Numbered from the stretch's first letter, positions 46,164-56,519 are shown. The stretch is DNA of 64,000 nt from Acetobacter aceti NBRC 14818 (GCF_000193495.2 NZ_AP023410.1:248001-312000), one strand, 5' to 3'. Numbers and translations are program-made. The notes: generated from the letters alone by a model not told the origin.

Positions 46164-47567
46164 ATGCCTTCTGCTCCTGTGAAACCATCTGTTCATCACA
46201 AGGACAGGATCCACCATCTCAGACGAACAGCGCGCGCCAGGACAACACGCTGGCGCCGGATGAGTCTTTACTGGATCGGCGCTGTCCTTGTGGGTCTCAC
46301 TGCCGTTTTATTTGCCAGGTTTGGTGATCAGTGCGCTGAACTGCGGACGCGCTTCGTGACGTGGCATCCCTGGGCCATGCTTGTTCTCGCGCCCGCGGGC
46401 TTTGCCTTTATTACCTGGATGACACGAACGCTTTTCAAAGGATCACAGGGGTCAGGAATTCCCCAGACGATCGCTACCCTCCACATGGGAAATTACGACG
46501 TTGTGGACCGTATTCTCACGCTGCGGATTGCCGCCGGGAAAATCATTCTGACCTGCCTTGGCCTTGTCTGCGGTGCCTCCATCGGACGTGAAGGTCCCAG
46601 CGTGCAGATCGGGGCCTCGATCATGCATGGCTTTTCACGACTGCTTGGGCAATCCAATATCGCGTCCAAGCGCAGTATGATTCTGGCGGGAGGCGCTGCT
46701 GGAATGGCAGCTGCTTTCAACACGCCGCTGGCTGGAATTGTCTTTGCTATTGAGGAGCTTTCTCACTCTTTCGAACAGAAAGCCTCAGGCCGGACATTGA
46801 CGATCGTTGTGATCTCAGGTGTCACCGCTATTACCCTCATGGGAAATTATACCTATTTTGGTCATGCCGACGTCAACATCCCGGTGGGGACAGCGTGGAT
46901 CGCCGTTCTTGTCTGCGGCATTGTCGGGGGACTGGCTGGGGGGAGCTTTGCCGCACTCGTCATCAGGGCTTCCAGAGGCTTACCTGGCTCTGTCGGCCGA
47001 TTGGCCAAACAGCGTCCGATCATGTTCTCAGCATTGTGCGGACTGTTGACCGCGGTGATCGGCCTGATCTCCAAAGGGAATACTTACGGAACGGGCTATG
47101 TGCAGGCCCAGGCAATTTTCGCAGGAACCGACCACTACCCGGCCTCGTTCTTTATCCTGAAGTATCTCTCCATGCTGGTTTCGTACTGTTCGGGAATTCC
47201 AGGTGGAATGTTCGCACCTTCTCTTGCAATCGGCGCGGGTATCGGCGGATGGATCGAGCAGTTTCTGCCGCACACGACCCCCGGTGCAGTCGTGCTGTTG
47301 GGGACAGTCGCCTATTTCTGTGGTGTTGCTCAATCGCCGTTAACAGCAACGATTATCGTCATGGAAATCTGCGATAACCAGCAAGTGACCCTTGCACTTC
47401 TGGCCACAGCGTTTCTGGCGTTTGGTGTTTCCCGGATTGTCTGCCCTCAACCTCTCTATACTGCCTTGGCCGACAGATTTCTGGAAACGATGGACAAACC
47501 CTCGGCACGACCAGAGCCCATGCTTACGAAACAGGACTCTGCCTCTGAGGAGAAGTTACCGATCTAA
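46164..47567 (+). CDS. ClC-family chloride channel/H+ antiporter
   Basis: About 467 residues with roughly 10-12 hydrophobic segments. ClC selectivity motifs: GSGIPQ (near residue 95), GREGPSVQIGA with the gating Glu, and GGMFAPSLAIGAGIGGW. The inner proton-path Glu is present in FAIEELSHSF, pointing to a Cl-/H+ exchanger rather than a channel. A role in acid resistance would suit an acetic acid bacterium. GTG 46155 is an alternative start; no clear SD. It ends 12 bp inside a convergent antiporter remnant. Confidence 0.88.
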   Translation: MPSAPVKPSVHHKDRIHHLRRTARARTTRWRRMSLYWIGAVLVGLTAVLFARFGDQCAELRTRFVTWHPWAMLVLAPAGFAFITWMTRTLFKGSQGSGIPQTIATLHMGNYDVVDRILTLRIAAGKIILTCLGLVCGASIGREGPSVQIGASIMHGFSRLLGQSNIASKRSMILAGGAAGMAAAFNTPLAGIVFAIEELSHSFEQKASGRTLTIVVISGVTAITLMGNYTYFGHADVNIPVGTAWIAVLVCGIVGGLAGGSFAALVIRASRGLPGSVGRLAKQRPIMFSALCGLLTAVIGLISKGNTYGTGYVQAQAIFAGTDHYPASFFILKYLSMLVSYCSGIPGGMFAPSLAIGAGIGGWIEQFLPHTTPGAVVLLGTVAYFCGVAQSPLTATIIVMEICDNQQVTLALLATAFLAFGVSRIVCPQPLYTALADRFLETMDKPSARPEPMLTKQDSASEEKLPI

Positions 47568-48195
47568 GCTTGAGAGACGGGTGGAGGGGAACAGTCTTCG
47601 GACGACCCATTCCATCGTAAGTCCTTGTACGATGATCGTGAATACCACTACGCCGTAACAAACCGGCAACAGCAACTCCCGTAAGTCTCCGGCTGGCAGT
47701 CCAAGCGCCAGAGAGACCGAGATGCGGCCACGGAGGCCACCCCATGTCAGGATACCCAGGACGCGGCCTCGTTCCCATTGCCTGAGATGGGTTGGGAGCG
47801 TTGAAAAGAGCACGCTCAAGGCCCGCACAGCAATGGATAGCGGGATGATGGCAAGCGTCGCCAAAACTGCAAACACATGCGGCTTGATCTCAAGGATTTC
47901 AAAGCCGATCAGCATGAACAGCAGGACGTTCAGCACCTCGTCAATAAGGGTCCACGCAACGTCGAGATCCTTGCGGGACGCTTCATCGAAAATGGAATGG
48001 CTATAGCTTGTTCCAAAGCACAGTCCTGCCACCACGACGGCAATCGCTCCGGACATTCCAAACTGATTGGCGATGCTGAAGGTTCCAGTGGCCAGGGCCA
48101 GCGATGTCAGCAGGTCGATATGCGGATCCCGCTGTCCCTTGAGCACCCGCAAAGCCATCCACCCGGTCAATGCGCCCAACAGACCACCACCGATA
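47556..48195 (-). pseudogene. CPA1-type Na+/H+ antiporter, 5' part lost
   Basis: The C-terminal ~210 residues of a sodium/proton antiporter are readable (DLLTSLALATGTFSIANQFGMSGAIAVVVAGLCFG; ILTWGGLRGRISVSLALGLP, the conserved GGLRG motif). The coding sequence enters directly from the IS3 end at 48196, so the N-terminal half is missing and no copy of it was seen in the window. Confidence 0.8.
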
Positions 48196-48260
48196 GAGGT
48201 GGTCCCCATTTTTCGGACAAAGCGATAAGCTATCATCTGGCCTGAACGAGGACGGGTTTT

Positions 48261-48572
48261 ATGGGCAAGGTTACGCGGAAACGGTATGCGGCAGAGTTCA
48301 AGTCACGGGTTGCGCTGGAGGCGATCCGTGGGGAACTGACGCTGGCGGAACTGGCTTCGAAACATGGGGTACATCAGACGATGATCGCCCAGTGGAAACG
48401 GCAGGCGATCGAGGGGATGGCGGCGACCTTTTCCGGGAAGACGGTGGCTGAGCCCCCGGTCAGCCCAGCTGACGTGGAGAAACTGCACGCGAAGATAGGC
48501 GAACTTCTCGTGGAACGGGATTTTTTGCGGGATGCCTCTGCTCGGTTGGGCGTGATCAGAGGCGGCAGATGA
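48261..48572 (+). CDS. IS3 OrfA, copy 1
   Basis: A 103-residue HTH/leucine-zipper protein (RKRYAAEFKSRVALEAIRGELTLAELASKHGVHQTMIAQWKRQAI). Overlaps OrfB by 4 bp. Nearly identical to the protein of copy 2. Confidence 0.88.
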   Translation: MGKVTRKRYAAEFKSRVALEAIRGELTLAELASKHGVHQTMIAQWKRQAIEGMAATFSGKTVAEPPVSPADVEKLHAKIGELLVERDFLRDASARLGVIRGGR

Positions 48573-49448
48573 TTGACCTGAAGCGAGCGCGTCTGCCGAT
48601 AATCCGGCAATGCACGCTGCTGCAACTCAACCGGTCGGGCGTCTACTATCGGCCTGTGCCACAGAGCGAGGCCAATCTGGAGCTGATGCGGCTGATCGAC
48701 GCCCAGTTCCTGGAAACGCCATATTATGGCTCACGGCAGATGACATGGTATCTGCGCCGCCTGGGATATGAAGTCGGCCGCAAGCGGGTCCGGCGGCTCA
48801 TGGCGATCATGGGCCTGCGGGCGGTCTACCAGAAGCCGCGCACGAGTGTGCCTCATCCGGAGCATCGGAAATATCCGTATCTGCTGCGGGATCTGGTCAT
48901 TGAGCGGCCTAACCAGGTCTGGTGTTCCGATATCACGTATATCCCCATGAAACGGGGATTTCTCTATCTCGTGGCGATCATGGACTGGTTCACGCGCAAG
49001 GTGCTGTCCTGGCGTCTGTCGAACACGATGGATGCGGAGTTCTGCATCGAGGCGCTACAGGATGCCCTCATGCGCTATGGCGCCCCGGACATTTTCAATA
49101 CTGACCAGGGGTCGCAGTTTACGACGCCCCGTTTCACCGGGCTCCTGGAAGAGCGTCAGATCCGCATCAGCATGGGACGGGCGCGGGCGATGGCTGGACA
49201 ACGTGTTCATCGAGCGTCTGTGGCGGTCGCTGAAATATGAATGCGTCTACCTGCACGCGTTCGAGACCGGATCAGAGCTGAGGGCCGGGCTTGGCAGATG
49301 GATCGCCCATTATAACGAAAGGCGTCCGCATACGGCGCTGGCTGGACGTACGCCCGATGAGGCGTATCATAACGTGCCGACGCCATCTGGTCCGGGGTTA
49401 ACCCCGGACCAGATGGCCAACAGCAACGCCGTCAGAAGGGCGGCATAA
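48569..49448 (+). pseudogene. IS3 OrfB copy 1, frameshifted
   Basis: The integrase core (NQVWCSDITYIPM, FNTDQGSQFTTPRF) is intact to about 49170; then one extra G in ATGGGACGGG shifts the frame and the protein ends at 49240. The lost C-terminal part (DNVFIERLWRSLKYECVYLHAFETGSELRAGL) with the final Glu is readable in the next frame to 49448. Copy 2 carries the same change. Confidence 0.8.
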
Positions 49449-49686
49449 CAACAACCGGGTATAGCTTATCAAGCCCGCAAAACTGTCCGAACGGACGGGA
49501 CCACCTCACTGGTGGTTCCGCAGGCTGATGCGCCGTTTCCTGTTCCAGACCATTCATGATGTCTGTCTGATGCTCGATCGTGAAGCGGCAGGACGCGAAA
49601 CCAGTCCATCGGGTGGTGTCATTGATAGCCAGTGAATTGCCCCGGGTTTTGTGGAGACAGAACGACCCGTGAGGTAAGAAGAATTC

Positions 49687-50010
49687 ATGAGCAACAAATC
49701 GAAGCGTTTTCCGCCTGAATTTCGCGAGCGTGCAGCCCGCATGGTTCTGGAGGAAGAGAAGAACCATCCATCACGTTGGTCCGCAGTGATGATGATAGCG
49801 CCAAAGCTGGATATTCATCCTGACACGCTGTCAAAATGGACCCGTCTGCATGAGCGGGCCAATGCGCCTGCGGTGAGTGACCTGCCTGATCGAGAGAAGA
49901 TCAGGCAACTGGAGCGAGAGAACCGCGAATTGCGGCAGGCCAATGAAATCCTGCGCAAGGCATCAGCATATTTTGCCCAGGCGGAGCTCGACCGCATCTT
50001 CAGACCATGA
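49687..50010 (+). CDS. IS3 OrfA (second type)
   Basis: A 107-residue protein with HTH (FPPEFRERAARMVLEEEKNHPSRWSAVMMIAPKLDIHPDTLSKW) and a leucine-zipper-like helix (IRQLERENRELRQANEILRKAS). Overlaps OrfB by 4 bp (ATGA). Confidence 0.9.
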   Translation: MSNKSKRFPPEFRERAARMVLEEEKNHPSRWSAVMMIAPKLDIHPDTLSKWTRLHERANAPAVSDLPDREKIRQLERENRELRQANEILRKASAYFAQAELDRIFRP

Positions 50011-50897
50011 CACGCTTCATTGAGGAGCATCGGCAGACATATGGTGTCGGGTCAATCTGCAGGGTTCTGTCGATTGCACCATCTGCCTATTACGCTTATC
50101 GGGCGAGACAGAAAAATCCCTGTGTGCGCAGCCAGAAAGATAAAGAGCTCTGTCATGAAATCCGCAGGATCTGGAACGATAATTTCTGCGTCTACGGAGT
50201 GCGCAAGGTCTGGCATCAGCTCAGACGTGAAGGTCTGGATGTCGCCCGCTGCACGGTAGAGCGGCTGATGCACCGGATGGGACTGAAAGGTGTCATGCGT
50301 GGCAAGGGGGTCAGAACCACACGGCCCGATCCGGCACGGCCCTGTCCACAGGATCTGGTACAGCGACAGTTTCATGCACCAGCCCCCAATAGACTCTGGG
50401 TTTCGGATTTTACTTACGTTTCCACCTGGCAGGGCTTTGTGTATGTGGCCTTCATCATTGATGTCTTTGCCCGGGTTATTGTGGGCTGGCGCGTCTCGTC
50501 CACTGCCCATACCGACTTCGTGCTGGATGCCCTTGAGCAGGCTCTGTGCCAGAGGCGGCCTGAGGGAAAAGTGACCCACCATTCCGACCGCGGATGTCAA
50601 TATGTGTCCATTCGCTACACGCAAAGACTGGCTGAAGCGGGCCTTGTTGCTTCTGTCGGAAGCGTTGGGGATTCCTATGATAACGCTTTGGCGGAGACCA
50701 TTAACGGACTTTATAAAACCGAACTCATCTATCGACAGGGGCCATGGAAAAACAGGGACGCTGTTGAGCTAGCAACACTGAAATGGGTCGACTGGTTCAA
50801 TAATCGGCGGCTCCTGTCCTCCATTGGAAACATCCCGCCAGCAGAAGCCGAAGCACGTTTTTATGCGCAACAGAAATCACATGCATTAGCCGCTTAA
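50007..50897 (+). CDS. IS3 OrfB (second type), intact
   Basis: A 296-residue integrase-core transposase with the DDE residues in LWVSDFTYV, THHSDRGCQYVS and NALAETINGLYKTELI. No frameshift; this IS is probably active. Confidence 0.9.
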   Translation: MTRFIEEHRQTYGVGSICRVLSIAPSAYYAYRARQKNPCVRSQKDKELCHEIRRIWNDNFCVYGVRKVWHQLRREGLDVARCTVERLMHRMGLKGVMRGKGVRTTRPDPARPCPQDLVQRQFHAPAPNRLWVSDFTYVSTWQGFVYVAFIIDVFARVIVGWRVSSTAHTDFVLDALEQALCQRRPEGKVTHHSDRGCQYVSIRYTQRLAEAGLVASVGSVGDSYDNALAETINGLYKTELIYRQGPWKNRDAVELATLKWVDWFNNRRLLSSIGNIPPAEAEARFYAQQKSHALAA

Positions 50898-51398
50898 ATC
50901 AGATAAAAAACGTCTCCACAAAACCCGGGGCAATTCACCAGAGTATCAAGGCACCCCACGCAAAGACACGTGGTTATGACGCAGGCAAGAAGATCGTCGG
51001 TCGGAAACGTCACATCGCAGTTGATACGGATGGCCGCCTTCTCCTGGTTCAGCTGACAACAGCCGATATTTCGGACAGTGCAGGAGGACAGATGATCCTT
51101 GATGCCATTCGTAAACGCTGGCCTTGGGTGAAGCACCTGTTTGCCGATGGAGCCTATGACCGCCTCCAGTTGATGGATAAGGCCACTTTTCTCGACTTCA
51201 CAGTCGAGATCATCCGGCGGTCAGAGACAGCAAAAGGGTTTGAAATCCTGCCGCGTCGGTGGGTTGTTGAACGGACCTTCGGTTGGATAATCCGCTGGCG
51301 TCGCCTTGTGAAGGACTACGAACAGCGGATCGACGTCGCAGAGGCCATGATCCACATCGCCATGGGAAGCCTCATGCTACGCCGAAACGCTCATCCGT

Positions 51399-51554
51399 GA
51401 ATTTCCAAAAGGGCTCTAAGATCAGACGGATAGCGTTTCGTCTTGCGTGTAATTCCGGCCATGCGGCCTCGTTGTGCTGGCGTCCACATCCTGCCTTTGA
51501 ATCACGCGCAAAACCTCTTGAAAACCTATCACAGCGAATTTCCAAAAGGGCTCT
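51399..51554. repeat. 19-bp direct repeat of IS5 end
   Basis: GAATTTCCAAAAGGGCTCT occurs at 51399-51417 and again at 51536-51554. The first is the right end of the IS5 remnant; the second marks the end of another decayed copy or a misplaced end. Confidence 0.6.
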
Positions 51555-51800
51555 TAGCTATGTTCAGATGTATTCATATTCAGTCAGATTGCATGCCCCA
51601 GTAGCATAGTCAATATTGCACAGAAAATGTGTTGATCATGAATTACAAAAGACGTGTTCGTGTTTTATTGTAATGCGTTATCTTTCTAAAAAATTCTTAA
51701 CTTTCGATGAATCGTTGAAACCTCGTTCAAACAGAATGGTTTGTTGTAATGACGGTCGTATCCGTGACCGTCTTGATATTGGAAACGAGGAATAGAAAAA
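51418..51800. other. 383 bp: IS-end debris and promoter region of KGG gene
   Basis: The left part (to 51554) is probably decayed IS. The rest is AT-rich (51560-51730) and probably contains the promoter of the stress gene at 51801. No gene recognised. Confidence 0.4.
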
Positions 51801-52078
51801 TGGCAAATCAAGGTGGTAGTCACGAACAGCATGTCAAGGCTGGCGAACAGAGCCACAAAAACACTGGCACGTCGCATGACGAAAAGAATCAAGGTGCGCA
51901 TGGCTCCGGCACGAGAGGCGGCACTCACGAGCAGCACGTCAAAGCTGGTGAGCAGAGCCACAAGAATGCAAGCACATCGCATAGCGAGAAAGAGGAAGGC
52001 GAGCATGGCTCCGGCACGCGGGGCGGCACGCATGAGCAACATGTCAAAGCAGGCCAGCAGAGCCACAAAAATAGCTGA
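51801..52078 (+). CDS. KGG-repeat general stress protein (GsiB/con-10-like)
   Basis: A 92-residue, very hydrophilic protein made of three copies of a ~30-residue repeat: GGSHEQHVKAGEQSHKN, GGTHEQHVKAGEQSHKN, GGTHEQHVKAGQQSHKN, with spacers rich in S/H/E/G. The pattern matches the stress-induced KGG family, here with KAG in place of KGG. GAGG precedes ATG 51801 by about 9 bases. Followed after 128 bp by a YciF-like gene, a frequent neighbour in stress clusters. Confidence 0.82.
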
Positions 52079-52206
52079 CTCTGTGTCTGCTACCGGGGAC
52101 ATCGGCAATATCGCTGACGTCCCCGGAAACCGAATGCTTTCCTTAACTTACGAACTGTCCCATACCAGTCAGGTAAAGGACAGGCTTTCGAAAATGGAGA
52201 AAATCC

Positions 52207-52710
52207 ATGGGCTTTTTTTCGAAACCGATAAGGACCCTTGACGATCTGTTTGTGCATACCCTTCAGGATATCTATTATGCTGAAAATCAGATCGTCAAGA
52301 ACTTGCCCACGATGGTGGAAAACGCTGCTGATCCGGAGCTGAAGGCGGCATTTCAGCATCATCTGACGGAAACGGAAGAGCAGGTCCGCAGACTGGAGCG
52401 GGTATTCCATATGCACGATCAGCCCGTTAAAGGGGTGACGTGTCAGGCTATGGATGGAATCCTTGCCGAGGCAAAAGACATTATTAGTGATTGTGATGAT
52501 CCTGAAGTTTGTGACGCCGCCATGCTTTCAGCCGCTCAGGCCGTAGAGCATTATGAAATAACCCGTTATGGCAGCCTTATCGCTTATGCCATACAGCTTG
52601 GCCGTCCCGACTGTGCCGCCGTCCTGAAGCAGACGCTTGAGGAGGAAAAATCGGCTGATCAGAAACTGACACATATCGCCGAGAAGGGTGTAAACCAGCA
52701 TGCAGCCTAG
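52207..52710 (+). CDS. YciE/YciF ferroxidase-like protein (DUF892)
   Basis: A 167-residue ferritin-like four-helix protein: TLDDLFVHTLQDIYYAENQIVKNLPTM, LEEEKSADQKL near the C-terminus; Glu/His residues fit a di-iron site (E, HHLTETEEQ, AVEHYEITRYG). Stress-related in enterics. The stop codon TAG (52708-52710) coincides with the IS junction, so the natural C-terminus may be slightly altered. GGAG is present upstream. Confidence 0.85.
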   Translation: MGFFSKPIRTLDDLFVHTLQDIYYAENQIVKNLPTMVENAADPELKAAFQHHLTETEEQVRRLERVFHMHDQPVKGVTCQAMDGILAEAKDIISDCDDPEVCDAAMLSAAQAVEHYEITRYGSLIAYAIQLGRPDCAAVLKQTLEEEKSADQKLTHIAEKGVNQHAA

Positions 52711-53195
52711 GGCCTGTTAGATCTTGAATTTCTTCCCATATTGTAGGGATGGAAGAAGGAGACAGAACAGGCACCTTTACGGACGAGACATGGGCGATCT
52801 GGGAACCTCTGATTGAGGAGGTTCGCCCGAGGGGCAAGACGCCGCCACATGATCTGCGGCGGACGATAGCAGCGATTTTCTGGCGTCATGAGAATGGCGC
52901 GAAATGGCGGAGTATCCCCGCTGAACTGGGTCCGTGGTGGCGGGCTGCGCAGCTTTTCATCCGCTGGGCGAAGCTCGGCGTATGGGAGCACGGCCAGCCA
53001 TTCCCGCGAAACGACGCGATGGCCCGGTCGCCTGCCCCAAATGGGCCTATCGGTGTCGGCATCTCGTTGAGAACCTCTGGGCTCGCCTCAAGGAGTGGCG
53101 CGCTGTCGCAACCAGATATGAAAAAACAGCAACGTCGTTCCTCGCGGTCATCCACATCGCTGCCGCAGCAGACTGGATCAAGCCCTAACAGGCCC
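52710..53195 (+). mobile_element. Deletion derivative of an IS5-family element (486 bp)
   Basis: Both ends match the 843-bp elements at 55677 and 58121 (GGGCCTGTTAG ... CAGGCCC), but 357 bp in the middle are missing. The junction joins two TATGGGA/ATGGGAG repeats of the full element. Flanked by TA. MITE-like; no functional transposase. Confidence 0.85.
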
Positions 53196-53940
53196 TAGTT
53201 CCATCGTGTCCTTCTTCAGCGCCGCCCCCGCTTCGGCCGCAACCGTCTGGCCCGCGCGTTCGCTGCCCGTCAGGGCGACGCCACGGATGCGGAAATCTTT
53301 GATCAGTTCAGCGGACTGGTCGTTGTCGAGGAAGATATTGGTATAGACGCCAGCAGGTGCCCCTGCGTCATGGAACAGCTTTTCAAAGGCCAGCGCACAT
53401 TGCGGCACGTTGGGTGCGTGTTTCGCAATGACCACGTTGCCCGCCATCAGGTTCGGGCCCGCCACGCGGGCAAGCTGGTAATAGGGAAAGTTCCACGGCT
53501 CGATGCAGTAAATCACGCCCAGCGGTTGGTTGATGATCTTTGCGTGGCCTTCCTTGACCTTCAGATGCGTAGAAGCGAGGAATTTCTCCGCACCATCGGC
53601 ATAGAAGGAGAGGATGTCGGCGGTGATATCGATTTCCTCCAGCGCGTCAGGCAGCGCCTTGCCCATTTCGGTCGCGATCAGGCGCGCATGGGCCACACGG
53701 TCGCGGCGCAGCAGATCGGCGGCCTTTGACATGATGACCTTACGGGCCGCGATGTCACGCTTTTTCCAGTCGGTCTTCCACACATGGTCCGCGCGATCGA
53801 CAATCGCCTTCATCTGCGCGGTGGTGTGAAGCTCGAACGTGCGTTCCACGGTTTCCGTGGTCGGGTTGAGGGTCTGGTAAAAACTTATTGGTCCGTTTCC
53901 CTGTTTATGGATTATGGAAAGGGTAGTCGGTGTAGCCATG
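53196..53940 (-). pseudogene. Aldehyde dehydrogenase, 3' half lost
   Basis: N-terminal ~245 residues of an NAD(P)-dependent aldehyde dehydrogenase (succinate-semialdehyde-dehydrogenase-like): GVIYCIEPWNFPYYQLAR with the conserved Asn, GNVVIAKHAPNVPQ, RGVALTGSERAG. It stops at KKDTMELG, the catalytic Glu motif, where the IS derivative begins; the Cys region is gone. The likely start ATG 53940 overlaps the end of the upstream OYE gene by 36 bp. Confidence 0.8.
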
Positions 53941-55029
53941 CGCACTGCCGCCATACATCGTCGCCGGGTCCAGCGGATTGAGCGGCCAGTTATGTTCCAG
54001 CCGCGCAGGCAGGTCAGGATTGGCGATGAACTTCCGGCCAAAGCCGATCATGTCCGCCCAGCCATGCGCCAGCACATGCTGTGCTTTGTGCAGGTCGTAA
54101 CGGCCCGCACACAGGATGCGGCCGCCAAAGATGTCGCGTACGCTGGTGCGGAAGGTGTCTGGCATTTCGGGTGCATTGTCCCAGTCAGCTTCGGCCAGCG
54201 AGACGTAGGCGATGCCCGCCTCCGCCAGTACGCGCACGGCTGCCGTGTAGGTTTCCGCTGGATTGTCCTCCAGCAGGCCGAGATAGACGCGCTCTTCCGT
54301 CGTCGTGCCGAACAGCGGAGAAAACCGCACGCCCATCCTGTCGGGCGTGACGACGGCGGAGACGGCCTCGACCACCTCGCGCAGGAAGCGCAGGCGATTG
54401 GACAGGCTGCCGCCATAGGCATCGATGCGGAAATTGGCCCGTTCGGAGATAAACTGGTTGATCAGGTAGCCATTGGCTGCGTGGATCTCTACCCCATCGA
54501 AGCCTGCGGACAGCGCGTTGCGCGCCGCCTGTGCATACATCTCCACCACTTCATGAATTTCGGGAATGGACAGCGCGCGCGGCGTGTCAGGTGGCACCAG
54601 CTTTCCCGTGCCTGGTCCCGTGGGGATGAACACATTCACGCCTGTTGCCGCGACCGCAGACGGGGCGATCGGCGCCTCATGACCGGGTTGCAGGGCGCGG
54701 TGAGAGACACGACCGACATGCCATAACTGCGCAAAGATAAGCCGCTGTTTTGCATGCACCACATCGGTAACCAGTTTCCAGCCCGCGATCTGTTCAGGAG
54801 AGTAGATGCCCGGTGTCCAGGCATAGCCCTGCCCGCGAGGTTCGATCTGCGTGCCTTCGGTAATCAGGAAACCTGCCTGCGTGCGCTGCGCGTAATACTC
54901 GGCCATCAGCGCGTTGGGAATATCGCCGGGCTGGGTGCTGCGGCAGCGTGTCAGTGGTGGCAGGAAGATCCGGTTTTCAAGAGGCAGATCTCCCAGCCGC
55001 ACAGGCCTGAATAAAGAAGATGAAGACAT
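53905..55029 (-). CDS. Old yellow enzyme family alkene reductase (NemA-like)
   Basis: A 374-residue FMN-dependent ene-reductase. Family hallmarks: PLTRCRSTQPGDIP, FAQLWHVGRVSH, GVEIHAANGYLINQF with the His/Asn substrate pair, YGGSLSNRLRF, and MIGFGRKFIANPDLP. Reduces activated C=C bonds or nitrate esters with NAD(P)H. ATG 55029 has AAGG about 6 bases upstream. Divergent from an HxlR regulator; the ALDH remnant follows on the same strand. Confidence 0.9.
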   Translation of the reverse strand: MSSSSLFRPVRLGDLPLENRIFLPPLTRCRSTQPGDIPNALMAEYYAQRTQAGFLITEGTQIEPRGQGYAWTPGIYSPEQIAGWKLVTDVVHAKQRLIFAQLWHVGRVSHRALQPGHEAPIAPSAVAATGVNVFIPTGPGTGKLVPPDTPRALSIPEIHEVVEMYAQAARNALSAGFDGVEIHAANGYLINQFISERANFRIDAYGGSLSNRLRFLREVVEAVSAVVTPDRMGVRFSPLFGTTTEERVYLGLLEDNPAETYTAAVRVLAEAGIAYVSLAEADWDNAPEMPDTFRTSVRDIFGGRILCAGRYDLHKAQHVLAHGWADMIGFGRKFIANPDLPARLEHNWPLNPLDPATMYGGSAHGYTDYPFHNP

Positions 55030-55038
55030 GACCAACCT

Positions 55039-55080
55039 TGTTTACAAATACAGGCCATTCGTCCGGCCTGCCTGTAAACA
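55039..55080. promoter_or_regulatory. HxlR/OYE intergenic operator
   Basis: Nested inverted repeats: outer TGTTTACA (55039) and TGTAAACA (55073), inner CAGGCC (55051) and GGCCTG (55065). It lies just upstream of the OYE gene and 65 bp from hxlR. Confidence 0.6.
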
Positions 55081-55144
55081 TTGACCCGCCCCATCTTATG
55101 CGCAAGAACGCACATAAACCGCCACTAGTGTCAGGAATGATACC

Positions 55145-55513
55145 ATGCCTCGCATCCGTCATACCACGCTGGCCTGCAGCCCCGGCTGCACGGTGGAAGC
55201 CACGCTGGAACTGTTTGGCGGGAAGTGGAAGGCGTTGATTCTGTATCACCTGTTCGAGGACGGAGTGCTGCGGTTCGGCGAACTGCGCCGCCGTCTTCCC
55301 AACGTCACGCAGCGGATGCTGACCAATCAGTTGCGCGAACTCGAGGCAGACGGACTGGTGTCACGCACCGTTTTCCCCGAGGTGCCACCGCATGTGGAAT
55401 ACGCCCTGACCGAACTGGGAAAGACGCTGAAGCCAGTTATTCAGGCGCTCAAGAAGTGGGGAGATCGGTATGCGCATTCTGTTCAGCGGAACAAAGCTGG
55501 TGATCGAGATTGA
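55145..55513 (+). CDS. HxlR-family regulator 1
   Basis: A 122-residue winged-helix protein: [63 protein letters not shown]. The Cys near the N-terminus (ACSPGC) is the redox/electrophile sensor position in several HxlR/QorR/YodB proteins. Divergent from the OYE gene, which it probably represses until a quinone or electrophile appears. Confidence 0.87.
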   Translation: MPRIRHTTLACSPGCTVEATLELFGGKWKALILYHLFEDGVLRFGELRRRLPNVTQRMLTNQLRELEADGLVSRTVFPEVPPHVEYALTELGKTLKPVIQALKKWGDRYAHSVQRNKAGDRD

Positions 55514-55676
55514 CCGCTAAGCATCGTGGCAATTCCGGCTCAACCTATCTGTCGGGTTAGCAAAAGCAGAGCAGACAGGCTGCAGTCGCCTCTTTGCGGA
55601 CGCTGGTACATTTCCCAGTATCTCTTAAAAGCAGACCTAAAAGTGCGACCTAGGAACACTGATCTTCGGTGGTTTA

Positions 55677-56519
55677 GGGCCTGTTAGATCTTGAATTTCT
55701 TCCCATATTGTAGGGATGGAAGAAGGAGACAGAACAGGCACCTTTACGGACGAGACATGGGCGATCTGGGAACCTCTGATTGAGGAGGTTCGCCCGAGGG
55801 GCAAGACGCCGCCACATGATCTGCGGCGGACGATAGCAGCGATTTTCTGGCGTCATGAGAATGGCGCGAAATGGCGGAGTATCCCCGCTGAACTGGGTCC
55901 GTGGTGGCAGGCTGCGCAGCTTTTCATCCGCTGGGCGAAGCTCGGCGTATGGGAGCGGCTGCTCGCACTGGTTCAGGAACAACAGGGAGTGGCATTCGGA
56001 ATGACTTTTCTGGATGGCACGAACATCAGGGCTCACCACAAAGCGGCGGGAGCCCAAAAAAAGGGGCCTCTTTCGAAGAGCGAGACCATCGTGAAGCACT
56101 TGGCCGCTCTCGCGGCGGCTATGGCACAAAAGTCTGCGTGATCGCTGATGGACATGGAAAAGCCTTCGGTTTTGCGCTGGCCCCTGGACAGGCTCATGAA
56201 CTGCCTCTGACACCAGCCATGCTCGACAGCCTTCCCGCCACTCCCCTGTGGGTAGTAGCGGACAAGGGCTACGCGTCGAACGCCATGCGTGAACGGATAT
56301 GGGACATGGGAGCACGGCCAGCCATTCCCGCGAAACGACGCGATGGCCCGGTCGCCTGCCCCAAATGGGCCTATCGGTGTCGGCATCTCGTTGAGAACCT
56401 CTGGGCTCGCCTCAAGGAGTGGCGCGCTGTCGCAACCAGATATGAAAAAACAGCAACGTCGTTCCTCGCGGTCATCCACATCGCTGCCGCAGCAGACTGG
56501 ATCAAGCTCTAACAGGCCC
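55677..56519 (+). mobile_element. IS5-family element, complete (843 bp)
   Basis: Ends GGGCCTGTTAG and complement; TA flanks both sides. The sister copy at 58121-58963 is inverted. Confidence 0.88.
55716..56512 (+). CDS. IS5-family transposase, two frames
   Basis: OrfA (55716-56141) carries the N-terminal domain and the first Asp (TFLDGTNIRAHHKAAGAQKKG); the second frame continues GRSRGGYGTKVCVIADGHGK ... WVVADKGYASN ... RHLVENLWARLKEWRAVATRYEK to 56512. The A7G4 run near 56050 is the presumed -1 slippage site. Confidence 0.85.

Larger units (their letters stand above)
48196..49507 (+). mobile_element. IS3-family element copy 1 (1312 bp)
   Basis: Ends GAGGTGGTCCC and its complement. No target duplication. 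A second copy of identical length lies inverted at 59333-60644. Confidence 0.85.
49633..50937 (+). mobile_element. IS3-family element (1305 bp), second type
   Basis: Ends TGAATTGCCCCGGGTTTTGT and complement, with a 4-bp target duplication CCAG (49629-49632, 50938-50941). Inserted in an IS5 transposase gene; appears complete and recent. Confidence 0.9.
49508..51417 (+). pseudogene. IS5-family transposase remnant split by an IS3 element
   Basis: The first piece (49508-49632, RRFLFQTIHDVCLMLDREAAGRETSPSGGVIDSQ) contains the first catalytic Asp; after the IS3 at 49633-50937 it resumes [24 protein letters not shown] ... LFADGAYDR ... RWVVERTFGWIIRWRR to the stop at 51400. The N-terminus was removed by IS3 copy 1. 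The right terminal sequence ends about 51417. Confidence 0.8.
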
